Positions 6,431 to 13,099 of a stretch of 13,099 nt of DNA are shown in pieces. The notes beneath the pieces are model-generated. The model was not told the DNA's origin and did not search any database. It was given only the letters and a program-made list of their open reading frames with translations. The stretch is from positions 1 to 13,099 of the forward strand of contig JAFRZS010000220.1 in the NCBI GenBank assembly GCA_017442445.1, read 5' to 3'. The DNA comes from Clostridia bacterium (GTDB lineage: Bacteria; Bacillota; Clostridia; Oscillospirales; Acutalibacteraceae). How positions within the stretch are numbered: the first letter of the stretch is position 1; each line of letters starts with the position of its first letter. Position numbers and translations under genes: made by a program.

Positions 6431-6882
6431 CAATCTTCCTCCCAATCAATTCTGTGGGCTGTATAAAGTATTCCGTCAAGATGGTCAATCTCATGGCAGA
6501 AGGCTTTTGCAAGAAGCTCTGTTCCTTTGTAGATAACCCACTTGCCTTCTCTGTTCTGAGCCTTGATTTTAACCTCCATCGGTCTGCTTGTCATATAGCT
6601 TTCACCGGGTAAGGACAAACAGCCTTCGGGAGTTTTCTGTTCGCCTTTTTGTTCAATTATTTCGGGGTTTACCAATTCCATCGGGCCGCTGCCTATATCA
6701 ATAACAACAACTCTTTTTAATACTCCGACCTGTACTGCCGCAAGTCCGACGCCTTCAGATGCATACATTGTATCTTTCATATCGTCAAGAAGTGTTGCAA
6801 GTCTGTCATCAAACTTTTCAACTGCACGGCTTTTTTTCTTTAATGTCGGATCACCGAATTTTATTATTGATCTGATTGCCAT
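6430..6882 (-). CDS. def: Peptide deformylase Def (150 aa)
   Basis: This metalloenzyme removes the N-formyl group from nascent proteins, undoing the Fmt modification. All three family motifs are present: G-V-G-L-A-A-x-Q (44-51), E-G-C-L-S (86-90) with metal ligand Cys88, and H-E-x-D-H with His130, Glu131 and His134. The short length and compact C-terminus (ending W-E-E-D) fit a type 1 enzyme. The ATG has GAGAGGAA upstream and is 37 bases after the priA stop. That is the largest gap within the operon apart from its leader, and I see no convincing promoter in it. Confidence 0.97.
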   Translation of the reverse strand: MAIRSIIKFGDPTLKKKSRAVEKFDDRLATLLDDMKDTMYASEGVGLAAVQVGVLKRVVVIDIGSGPMELVNPEIIEQKGEQKTPEGCLSLPGESYMTSRPMEVKIKAQNREGKWVIYKGTELLAKAFCHEIDHLDGILYTAHRIDWEED

Positions 6883-6919
6883 TTGTGTCCATTCCTCTCT
6901 TTATATAACAAGTCAAAAA

Positions 6920-9361
6920 TCACATAGTTGTATCGGGATTTATATCCGCAAACATTGTAACTCTTTTGGATTTGTGCTCTTTTGAAAAAGTCTTCAGAAT
7001 TTTATCAATCATTTCTCTGAATCTTTTTGTATTTTTGCATTTGATAATTATCTGCTGTCTGTATCGGTCACCTGTCTTATAAACTCTCGGTCTGACAGGT
7101 CCTAAGACTATTATTTTCTGTTCTTTGTATTCTGTCTGCGAAAGCATTTTTATTTGGTCAAGACACCACTCTGCTGATACTTCAACATTGTTTTCGTCCG
7201 TACCTGAAAAACCTAACAGACAGATATCACAATACGGCGGGTAGGTAAGATTTTTTCTGATTTCAATTTCTGTTTCATAAAAAGCTTCGTAATCCTGCTC
7301 TGCCGCAAGTTTTATTATATTATTTTCAGGGGTCAGAGTCTGAATAATCGCACGGCCTTTAAGACTTCCGCGACCTGCTCTGCCTATAACCTGAGTCAGC
7401 AGTGAAAATGTTCTCTCTAAACTTCTGAAATCGTCACTGTATAATTGTTGGTCAGAGGATATAATCCCGACCAGAGTGACATTTTCAAAATCAAGTCCTT
7501 TTGCTATCATCTGTGTGCCGACAAGGATATCGTAATCACCGTTTTTGAATGCGCTGAGCTTATCTTCATAAGATTTTCTCGTTGCAACACAATCGGTATC
7601 CATTCTCAGTACCCTTGCATCAGGGAAAAGATTGTGCAATTCATCCTCTACCTTCTGAGTGCCTACACCTGAATATCTGATATTTTCCTTACCGCATTCT
7701 TCACACTTGTTTATATATTCCCTTGTATATCCGCAATAGTGACATACAAGCTTATTTGATGACGAGTGATATATCAAAGATATACTGCAGTGCGGACAAG
7801 ACATTACTGTATTGCAAAATCCACAGGCAACAAAAGTATTATATCCTCGTCTGTTTATAAGCAACATTGACTGCTGAGAATTTTCTAAATTATATTCAAT
7901 TTCTTTGCGCATAACTTCGCTGATGCTGCCTCTGTTGGCTTGTCGCCTCTCCTGAGCCATATCAACAACTATAACCTCCGGAAGTACCGCATCGCCGTAT
8001 CTTTCGGGAATTTTAGTGAAGCTGTATATTCCGTTTTCTGCTGCCGCAAAAGTTTCAACACTCGGTGTTGCAGAAGCTAAAACAAGAAGCGCTTTATTAT
8101 ATTTGCAACGGAATTTTGAAATTTCCTTTGCATCATATCTTGGAGTTTTTTCGGACTTGTAAGCATACTCCTGCTCTTCGTCCATTATTATGAGTCCGAG
8201 ATTAACTACGGGAGAAAATACTGCTGAGCGAGTGCCGACAACAATTCCCGCTTCACCTCGTTTAACTCTTTTCCACTCGTCAACTCTTTCACCTATGGAA
8301 AGTCCGCTGTGAAAAACAGCTACATTCTTTCCGTATCTTTTATGAAAGATTTCAAGTGTCTGAGGTGTAAGTGATATTTCGGGTACCATAACAATTACAC
8401 CCTTGTTATCCTTTACCGCTTCATCAATCAATTTCAGGTAAACCTGTGTTTTTCCGCAACCTGTAACACCGTACAGAAGTGATACTCCGCCCTCATCTTC
8501 ACGATATTTTTCAATCAGGGTATCAAAGGCCTTCCCTTGTTTTTCGGTCAGGATAATTTCGGGAACTTCCTCCGGTGTTTCGGTATCTTTATACGGATTT
8601 CTGTAAACTTCGTCCTCAAAAATTTCAACAATGCCACGAGATGCCATTCTCTGAACTATAGACTGCGTGTAGCCTGTAAAAAAGCAAATATCCTGTACGG
8701 ATACTGTGCCTATATCATTCAATACATCTATAATATGCTCTTGCTTCGGAGTCAGCTTTATCTGTGGATAATCGTCAAGAAGTCTTACCATTTTTACGGT
8801 TGAATCCTGAACGTGTCTTACCGCTTTTGCAGAATATGTAACAAGCTGTCTTTTTAAAAGCTCGTCAAATACATCTGTACTGCCTGAAATATCCAAAGCA
8901 TCACATATCACGGCTCTTGTACAAGGCTTATTCTTCTTTTTCAGGTATTCCAGCACCGAGTATTCCTCGTCTGTCAGAGAATCTCTGTCTGCGTCCTTGA
9001 AAAAAGAATAATAGCCTACTGTTTTGTGGTTTATGCCATACGGCAGCATTGTTTTTGCAGCCTCATAATATGTGCAGAATGTTCTGTTTTTTACCCATTC
9101 TGCAAGTAAGAGCATTTCATCGGAAAGAAGCGGCTCATCGTCAAGTACCGTTTTTACGGCTTTGAGTTTTTTGCTCTCCGTTTTCTCGCAAACATCAAAG
9201 ACTACGCCTATTCTTTCGCTGTTTGAAATGCCAAAAGGCACCTGTACCCTCATACCTTTTCTTATGATACCTTCAAGATTCTCAGGTACATCATAACTGA
9301 AAAGCATATCAAAGTCATAGAGTGTCTTTTCAACTGCAATTTTTGCAACTTTGTTTGACAT
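6920..9361 (-). CDS. priA: Primosomal protein N', replication restart DNA helicase PriA (813 aa)
   Basis: PriA recognises stalled forks and starts primosome assembly. The N-terminal 3'-end-binding and winged-helix regions (about 1-260) precede the superfamily 2 helicase core. Walker A is Gly-Val-Thr-Gly-Cys-Gly-Lys304-Thr (298-305). Walker B is Asp-Glu-Glu-Gln (394-397). Eight zinc-binding cysteines (513, 516, 522, 525, 540, 543, 553, 556) form the PriA insertion. The Gly-Thr-Gln-Met-Ile-Ala-Lys-Gly segment (615-622) and Gln-Val-Ile-Gly-Arg-Ala-Gly-Arg (657-664) are helicase motifs V and VI. The Walker A Cys302 and Gln397 replace the commoner Ser and His. ATG at 9359-9361, four bases after the rpoZ stop, gives the conserved start; a TTG at 9394 would overlap rpoZ by 29 bases. 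The ribosome binding site is weak at either start, so translation may depend on coupling. Confidence 0.97.
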   Translation of the reverse strand: MSNKVAKIAVEKTLYDFDMLFSYDVPENLEGIIRKGMRVQVPFGISNSERIGVVFDVCEKTESKKLKAVKTVLDDEPLLSDEMLLLAEWVKNRTFCTYYEAAKTMLPYGINHKTVGYYSFFKDADRDSLTDEEYSVLEYLKKKNKPCTRAVICDALDISGSTDVFDELLKRQLVTYSAKAVRHVQDSTVKMVRLLDDYPQIKLTPKQEHIIDVLNDIGTVSVQDICFFTGYTQSIVQRMASRGIVEIFEDEVYRNPYKDTETPEEVPEIILTEKQGKAFDTLIEKYREDEGGVSLLYGVTGCGKTQVYLKLIDEAVKDNKGVIVMVPEISLTPQTLEIFHKRYGKNVAVFHSGLSIGERVDEWKRVKRGEAGIVVGTRSAVFSPVVNLGLIIMDEEQEYAYKSEKTPRYDAKEISKFRCKYNKALLVLASATPSVETFAAAENGIYSFTKIPERYGDAVLPEVIVVDMAQERRQANRGSISEVMRKEIEYNLENSQQSMLLINRRGYNTFVACGFCNTVMSCPHCSISLIYHSSSNKLVCHYCGYTREYINKCEECGKENIRYSGVGTQKVEDELHNLFPDARVLRMDTDCVATRKSYEDKLSAFKNGDYDILVGTQMIAKGLDFENVTLVGIISSDQQLYSDDFRSLERTFSLLTQVIGRAGRGSLKGRAIIQTLTPENNIIKLAAEQDYEAFYETEIEIRKNLTYPPYCDICLLGFSGTDENNVEVSAEWCLDQIKMLSQTEYKEQKIIVLGPVRPRVYKTGDRYRQQIIIKCKNTKRFREMIDKILKTFSKEHKSKRVTMFADINPDTTM

Positions 9362-9365
9362 GATA

Positions 9366-9575
9366 TCAGATGTTTCTGATTTCTTCAGGCTCAATTATTT
9401 CATATTCGCCTTTGATGATTTCGTCAATAGCAAGGCTTACAGGCTTTTCTGTAATGATAACATTGTTTTCTTCTGCATCTTCAGCGATTTCTCTTGCTCT
9501 TTTTGCTGTAGCAGTTACGAGAGAATATCTGCTCAAGTGGTTTTTCAATACATTTGTCAAATCGGGATTAAACAT
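9366..9575 (-). CDS. rpoZ: RNA polymerase omega subunit RpoZ (69 aa)
   Basis: Omega is a small chaperone-like subunit that binds the beta' subunit. The signature R-Y-S-L-V-x-A-x-A-K-R-A-R (16-28) is intact, as is the later E-K-P-V-S-x-A-I-x-E-I segment (43-53). The length is typical of Firmicutes. The ATG (9573-9575) overlaps the gmk stop by eight bases, and GTGAGGTA lies upstream within the gmk end. The gmk-rpoZ pair is conserved widely. The next gene in many Firmicutes is coaBC, but here it is priA. Confidence 0.95.
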   Translation of the reverse strand: MFNPDLTNVLKNHLSRYSLVTATAKRAREIAEDAEENNVIITEKPVSLAIDEIIKGEYEIIEPEEIRNI

Positions 9576-10182
9576 CTTTTTTTACCTCACTTATAATGTT
9601 TTTCATATTTTTATATCTTAATTTTTCTGCTTTGATTATTGATGCTACATCTTCCACAGCATCATCAAGATCGTCATTGATTACAGCAAAATCATATTCA
9701 CAAGCTCTTTCCAATTCATTTTTTGCGATTGAAAGACGCTTAATGATATCTTCTTCTTTTTCTGACTGTCTGCCTCTGATTCTCTTTTCAAGAACAGCCA
9801 ATGACGGTGGCATTATAAATATACTCAAAGCTTCAGGATACATTTTACGGATTTTTTCCGCACCCTGTACTTCAATTTTAAGTATTACTGTTTTACCTTC
9901 GGTCAGCCATTTATCAACAGGAGCCTTAGGTGTGCCGTAATAGTTGTCACCGTAAACGGCATATTCGAGCATTTCATTATCATCTATCTTCTTTTCAAAG
10001 TCTTCTTTGGAAATGAAATAATAATGTACTCCGTCAACTTCGTTTTCTCTGGGTTTTCTTGTGGTGGCGGATATTGAGAGTTTTACATCATCATGTTTCT
10101 GCAAAAGCTCGTTAAGTACAGTATCCTTACCTGAGCCTGACGGACCTGAGAAAATTATGAGAGTTCCGTCATATGTACTCAT
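9568..10182 (-). CDS. gmk: Guanylate kinase Gmk (204 aa)
   Basis: Gmk converts GMP and ATP to GDP and ADP, in GTP and dGTP supply. The P-loop is G-P-S-G-S-G-K19-D-T (13-21). The GMP-binding region holds S-x-x-A-T-T-R-x-P-R, then G-V-H-Y-Y-F and later L-E-Y-A, with the Tyr-Gly-Thr-Pro motif. The lid region carries R-G-R-Q-S-E, a variant of the commoner R-G-R-G-T-x-S-E. The length is normal. The ATG (10180-10182) overlaps the remA stop by four bases (ATGA), and GGAGG lies about ten bases upstream within remA, so the two are probably coupled. Confidence 0.97.
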   Translation of the reverse strand: MSTYDGTLIIFSGPSGSGKDTVLNELLQKHDDVKLSISATTRKPRENEVDGVHYYFISKEDFEKKIDDNEMLEYAVYGDNYYGTPKAPVDKWLTEGKTVILKIEVQGAEKIRKMYPEALSIFIMPPSLAVLEKRIRGRQSEKEEDIIKRLSIAKNELERACEYDFAVINDDLDDAVEDVASIIKAEKLRYKNMKNIISEVKKDV

Positions 10183-10448
10183 GCTTCATATACCTCCTCA
10201 TCTATTTCATCCGCTTCGCTTTCTAATCTGTTAGCAACAGTTTCCGACTGTAAATATGTAAGAATTATGTGGTCGGTATCTGTAATTATAACTGCTCTTG
10301 TGCGTCTTCCGTGAGTCGCATCAATAAGCATTCCGCGCTCTTTGCTTTCCTGAATCATTCTTTTTATAGGTGCTGACTCGGGGCTTACTATTGCAATAAG
10401 TCGGTTTGCATTAACCATATTACCGAAGCCGATATTGATCAATTTCAT
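10179..10448 (-). CDS. remA: Extracellular matrix regulatory protein RemA (DUF370, 89 aa)
   Basis: RemA is a small DNA-binding protein that activates biofilm-matrix genes in Bacillus subtilis. Compared with that protein from memory, the core is almost unchanged: I-N-I-G-x-G-N-M-V near the start, Arg16 and Pro27 (equivalents of Arg18 and Pro29, where mutations abolish activity), and the D-A-T-H-G-R-R-T-R-A-V-I run (43-54). The last 15 residues are an acidic tail (Glu/Asp-rich), as in many homologues. A strong GGAGGT ribosome binding site precedes the ATG. Its place between yicC and gmk is the conserved one. What it regulates in this organism cannot be read from the window. Confidence 0.95.
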   Translation of the reverse strand: MKLINIGFGNMVNANRLIAIVSPESAPIKRMIQESKERGMLIDATHGRRTRAVIITDTDHIILTYLQSETVANRLESEADEIDEEVYEA

Positions 10449-10463
10449 ATCTTACCTCCGTAA

Positions 10464-11342
10464 TTATTCAATGTTCTGAATCTGTTCTCTGATTTTTTCA
10501 ATCTCTGACTTTATTGCAATAACTCTTTTTGCTATTTCAATATCCTGAGATTTTGAACCGATCGTATTTGCTTCTCTGTTCATTTCCTGAACAAGAAAAT
10601 CCATTTTTCTTCCTATCGGCTCAGAAGCTTCAAGGAACTCACCGAACTGATGAAGATGACTTCTGAGTCTTACTGTTTCCTCGTCAACTGCAATCTTTTC
10701 AGCGAATATTGCAGATTCTGTAAGAATCCTCTGCTCGTCAATATGTGTATCCTGTAAAAGCTCAGCCATCTTTGTTTTGAGTCTTTCATGATATTCGCTC
10801 ACTGTTTCGGGTGAACGCTTTTCAATGAACGATACATTTTCTTCAATTGTAGCGATTTTTTCTGTAAGGTCAGCTTTAAGCTTTGCACCTTCAACCGCTC
10901 TCATTTCAACAAATTTCGCACAAGCTGCATCTGCAACCTGACTTACAGCATTCCAGATTTTTTCTTCGTCTGCTTCGTTTTTATGTATTGAGAAAATATC
11001 AGAATAGCGTGATACTGTTGAAACTGATATGTCATCTGATAAATTATATCTGAGTGCAAGTTCATGTAATGCATCAACATAACCCTTTGCAAGTGTGTGA
11101 TTAACATTGACCGTTACATCGTCACTTTCCAATGCTTCTATCTGTACGAAGCAATCAACTTTACCTCTTGCGACAGATTTCTGAAAATGAGATTTAAGCT
11201 TTTCTTCAAGAAATCCGTATGCTCTCGGTGTTCTTGCAGAAAACTCAAAATATCTGTGATTTACACTTTTTATTTCAACTGTTACGGACATTTCGTCAAC
11301 TGTCATCTGTGCGCGTCCGTAGCCTGTCATACTCTTAATCAT
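10464..11342 (-). CDS. yicC: YicC/YloC family endoribonuclease (292 aa)
   Basis: The family is marked by the start M-I-K-S-M-T-G-Y-G-R and by the C-terminal signature M-D-F-L-V-Q-E-M-N-R-E-x-N-T-I-G-S-K followed by a coiled-coil-like helix. E. coli YicC has been described as an endoribonuclease acting on small RNA, and the family is widespread and usually sits upstream of gmk. The middle (about 120-230) is rich in charged helices. The frame is open upstream to 11372, but ATG 11340-11342 fits the conserved start, has GGAGAGG at 11348-11354, and lies just downstream of a good promoter. It is the first gene of the main operon. Confidence 0.93.
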   Translation of the reverse strand: MIKSMTGYGRAQMTVDEMSVTVEIKSVNHRYFEFSARTPRAYGFLEEKLKSHFQKSVARGKVDCFVQIEALESDDVTVNVNHTLAKGYVDALHELALRYNLSDDISVSTVSRYSDIFSIHKNEADEEKIWNAVSQVADAACAKFVEMRAVEGAKLKADLTEKIATIEENVSFIEKRSPETVSEYHERLKTKMAELLQDTHIDEQRILTESAIFAEKIAVDEETVRLRSHLHQFGEFLEASEPIGRKMDFLVQEMNREANTIGSKSQDIEIAKRVIAIKSEIEKIREQIQNIE

Positions 11343-11375
11343 ATTGACCTCTCCTATCGTGAAGAATAACACTTT

Positions 11376-11405
11376 ATTTTATCAAAAAATACCCCGGTTT
11401 GTCAA
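11376..11405 (-). promoter_or_regulatory. SigA-type promoter for the yicC-remA-gmk operon
   Basis: On the minus strand a perfect TTGACA -35 (plus-strand 11400-11405) is followed after 18 bases by TAAAAT (11376-11381), five of six matches to TATAAT. The predicted start is near 11369, leaving a leader of about 27 bases before the yicC ATG that includes its ribosome binding site. The -35 box overlaps the stop codon of the upstream 103-residue gene. I see no terminator between the two genes, so readthrough from upstream may add to this promoter. Confidence 0.7.
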
Positions 11406-11713
11406 CTTTTACAGCTACCTTTGAGCAATTCCGGAATTGTTCCTTCGTAAAAATCGCCTTTTTTTTCAAACGGAAAATCAGTAAAAATATCAAGCTTTGT
11501 TTTTGCAATATAAGCATTTCTGTTTGCCGCAAAGTTCAGTGCTGCTCTTAAAAGCAACTCCAGAGCATACGGCTTGTCCTTATCATATTCCGCGGACAAA
11601 ACCTCAACCTCATAATTATCAAGAGCGATTTCACAAAAACCTGCATCACTGCCTTCTTCCTCAGCAATAAATGCTACCGTATTTTCTTTTTCAACGGGTT
11701 TTACGGTTATCAT
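11402..11713 (-). CDS. Uncharacterised small protein, possibly GNAT-like (103 aa)
   Basis: I do not recognise a named family with certainty. The protein is acidic, has no signal peptide or membrane segment, and looks soluble. Its centre (about 43-72) holds a beta strand followed by a Leu/Ala-rich helix (L-L-L-R-A-A-L-N-F-A-A-N-R). This resembles the acyl-CoA-binding helix region of GNAT acetyltransferases, and the later F-P-F-E-K-K-G-D-F-Y segment (79-88) resembles the GNAT 'G-F' end strand. I recall similar short proteins ending I-P-E-L-L-K-G-x-C in Clostridia. At 103 residues it is shorter than a full GNAT fold, so catalysis is doubtful. GAGAGGAAGGA precedes the ATG, the gene is 17 bases after the rluB stop, and a promoter begins in its stop codon. 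It is very likely a real gene; function unknown. Confidence 0.75.
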   Translation of the reverse strand: MITVKPVEKENTVAFIAEEEGSDAGFCEIALDNYEVEVLSAEYDKDKPYALELLLRAALNFAANRNAYIAKTKLDIFTDFPFEKKGDFYEGTIPELLKGSCKS

Positions 11714-11730
11714 TTTATCCTTCCTCTCCG

Positions 11731-12465
11731 TTAAGCTTTCTTTATGGCGCCTGATGATGTCATCAATTTATGAACTTCATCTTCCGTGAGATTCCTGTAC
11801 TGTCCCTGCGGTAACATACCAAGCTTTATTGAACCGATTGCAGTTCTTTTAAGTCTTGCAACCTCAAGTCCGACTTCCTCGCACATTTTTCTGATTTCTC
11901 TGTTTCTGCCCTCGTATATTATCATCTGTAAAACAACTCTGCCGGGTTCTTTTGTCAAAACCTGAACCTGAGCTTCCGCTGTCTTTTTTCCGTCAATAAT
12001 CACACCTGTTGTGAGCTTTGTAATCTGGTCTTCATCAATGTCGGGTCTGACGGTTACTCTGTATGTTTTCGGAACGTGTCTTGACGGATGCATCATGGCG
12101 TTTGCAAATTCACCGTCATTTGTCATAAAGAGTAAGCCTTCAGAATCCTTATCAAGTCTGCCGACAGGATATACTCTTGTTCCGATATCGGAAACTAATT
12201 CTGCTACACATTTTCTGCCTCTTTCGTCACTCATCGTTGTGACGAAGCCTCTGGGTTTATGTAACATAATATATACTTTTTTTCGTGTGTTCACAATCTT
12301 GCGACCGCTGACATGAACTGTATCTTTTCTCGGGTCAATTTTGTCACCGAGTTTTGCGGGTCTTCCGTTTACTTTTACGGCACCTTTTAAAATCAATTCT
12401 TCAGACTTGCGTCTTGATGCTATGCCGTTATCCGCCATAAATTTTTGTAATCTTACTTCTGCCAT
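11731..12465 (-). CDS. rluB: RsuA/RluB-family rRNA pseudouridine synthase (244 aa)
   Basis: An N-terminal S4 RNA-binding domain (about 4-50; R-L-Q-K-F-M-A, G-I-A-S-R-R-K-S-E) precedes the pseudouridine synthase domain. The catalytic aspartate is Asp105 in G-R-L-D-K-D-S-E-G-L-L. The C-terminal E-G-R-N-R-E-I-R-K-M motif (185-194) is intact. The S4 plus RsuA/RluB/E/F architecture is certain; 23S U2605 specificity (RluB) is inferred because in Bacillus and Clostridia the RluB gene follows a sporulation carboxypeptidase, as it does here. The usual spmA-spmB pair between them is absent. GAAAGGA lies just before the ATG, which begins ten bases after the upstream stop. Confidence 0.9.
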   Translation of the reverse strand: MAEVRLQKFMADNGIASRRKSEELILKGAVKVNGRPAKLGDKIDPRKDTVHVSGRKIVNTRKKVYIMLHKPRGFVTTMSDERGRKCVAELVSDIGTRVYPVGRLDKDSEGLLFMTNDGEFANAMMHPSRHVPKTYRVTVRPDIDEDQITKLTTGVIIDGKKTAEAQVQVLTKEPGRVVLQMIIYEGRNREIRKMCEEVGLEVARLKRTAIGSIKLGMLPQGQYRNLTEDEVHKLMTSSGAIKKA

Positions 12466-12475
12466 TTTAATCCTT

Positions 12476-13099
12476 TCAGACGGCGCTTAAATTTACTGCC
12501 TCCGTCGTTATTACGGGTACTTCCTCAATAATTTTATCTTTATAAAAATATCTTACATATCCTACTGTATCGCCCTTTTTTACAGGCGCATACTCAAAAT
12601 GCTCAATAAATACTTTCGCTTCTATATTATCTTCTTTTACTGTCACTGTGGGATTGTTCATAAGCTTCACTGAGATACTGTCCTTTTCGCCGCCAACTAC
12701 CTTGAATTCATAGTCGGACAAATCATAACTCAATGTCTTTGTCTGAACTTTTGCAAAGCCGTAATCATAAAGTCTTTTATGGTCATTCCAGTCATTCGGT
12801 GCATTTAAAGTCACCGCTATCAGAAGACTTCCGTTTCTCTCAACAGCTGAAACAAGACAGCGTCCGCTTTTTTTAGTAAATCCTGTTTTCACACCTACAC
12901 AGCCCTCACATTCTCTGAGAAGTCTGTTATGGTTGGACAAAGTCCTCAGATACGGCGGATTACCGTATGATATTGTTGCATTGGTTTTTGAACAAATATG
13001 TTTGAATTCAGGATTTTTTAAAGCCTCTGCCGCTAAAAGCGCCATATCATAAGCACAGGAATAATGATCTTTGCTATCAAGCCCCGAAGGTGTAACAAA
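12476..13099 (-). CDS. dacF: D-alanyl-D-alanine carboxypeptidase, DacF/DacB-like (peptidase S11), C-terminal part; 5' end outside window
   Basis: The frame stays open to the window edge, giving 207 residues that start inside the protein. Visible are F-x-T-P-S-G-L-D then H-Y-S-C-A-Y-D-M-A, typical of the S11 catalytic domain, and the K-T-G triad (fragment residues 71-73) in a G-V-K-T-G-F-T-K-K-S-G-R-C context. The SxxK nucleophile and SxN motif must lie upstream. From about residue 120 a beta-rich PBP5 C-terminal domain follows. Enzymes of this kind trim peptidoglycan stem peptides; DacF and DacB act on spore cortex in Bacillus. The protein ends within or just after that domain (E-V-P-V-I-T-T-E-A-V-N-L-S-A-V), with no amphipathic or hydrophobic anchor helix. 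The specific symbol is tentative and rests on the neighbouring rluB. Confidence 0.87.
   Translation of the reverse strand, partial: FVTPSGLDSKDHYSCAYDMALLAAEALKNPEFKHICSKTNATISYGNPPYLRTLSNHNRLLRECEGCVGVKTGFTKKSGRCLVSAVERNGSLLIAVTLNAPNDWNDHKRLYDYGFAKVQTKTLSYDLSDYEFKVVGGEKDSISVKLMNNPTVTVKEDNIEAKVFIEHFEYAPVKKGDTVGYVRYFYKDKIIEEVPVITTEAVNLSAV

Noticed and set aside
6883..6919. Possible promoter between priA and def (TTGACT and TATAAA on the minus strand)
   Set aside because: The two boxes overlap or are only a few bases apart, so they cannot act as -35 and -10 of one promoter, and no better partner lies at 16-18 bases.
11426..11439. 14-base perfect palindrome caattccggaattg near the end of the 103-residue gene
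   Set aside because: It lies inside the coding sequence, is followed by no T-tract on the minus strand, and is short enough to arise by chance; not called a terminator or operator.
1..13099. Search for a novel defence, mobile or secondary-metabolite system
   Set aside because: Apart from the small genes at 261-513 and 11402-11713, every gene belongs to a well-known core family in near-canonical order, with no repeats, att sites or atypical composition.

Overview
This window is a compact, A+T-rich block of chromosomal housekeeping genes from a Gram-positive, endospore-forming Firmicute. The gene order, the two-gene Ser/Thr kinase and phosphatase pair, RemA, and a recognisable 26-residue SpoVM all point to class Clostridia. 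An Oscillospiraceae/Ruminococcaceae-like affiliation is my inference from protein flavour and is not demonstrated. I see no insertion sequence, phage gene, tRNA, rRNA or CRISPR array.

Right end (about 11400-13099, minus strand): the 3' part of a sporulation-type D-Ala-D-Ala carboxypeptidase, an RsuA/RluB-family pseudouridine synthase, and a 103-residue protein of unknown function. Spacing between these genes is short. A good SigA-type promoter (11376-11405) then starts the main operon.

Middle (551-11342, minus strand): yicC, remA, gmk, rpoZ, priA, def, fmt, rsmB, rlmN, prpC and prkC, in the order known from Bacillus and Clostridia. Most junctions are overlaps of 1 to 8 bases or gaps under 40 bases, so the genes are probably cotranscribed and often translationally coupled. 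The operon joins nucleotide supply (Gmk), transcription (omega), replication restart (PriA), translation initiation and N-terminal processing (Fmt, Def), rRNA/tRNA methylation (RsmB, RlmN), and the PrpC/PrkC signalling pair that responds to cell wall fragments. The usual coaBC between rpoZ and priA is missing.

Left end (1-550, plus strand, convergent to prkC): the 3' end of rsgA, a 52-residue one-helix membrane microprotein, and spoVM. In Bacillus, rsgA and spoVM lie downstream of prkC on the same strand, so this segment is inverted relative to that order. A near-perfect 28-base palindrome (518-545), flanked by A and T tracts, serves as a shared bidirectional terminator for spoVM and prkC. 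A second long hairpin (207-260) sits between rsgA and the microprotein and buries the microprotein's ribosome binding site.

Most of the window is ordinary core genome. The parts worth a second look are the short-ORF region at 201-550, the Ser/Thr/Pro tail on PrkC, the missing membrane anchor on the carboxypeptidase, and the unknown 103-residue protein. I found no evidence of a new defence or mobile system.
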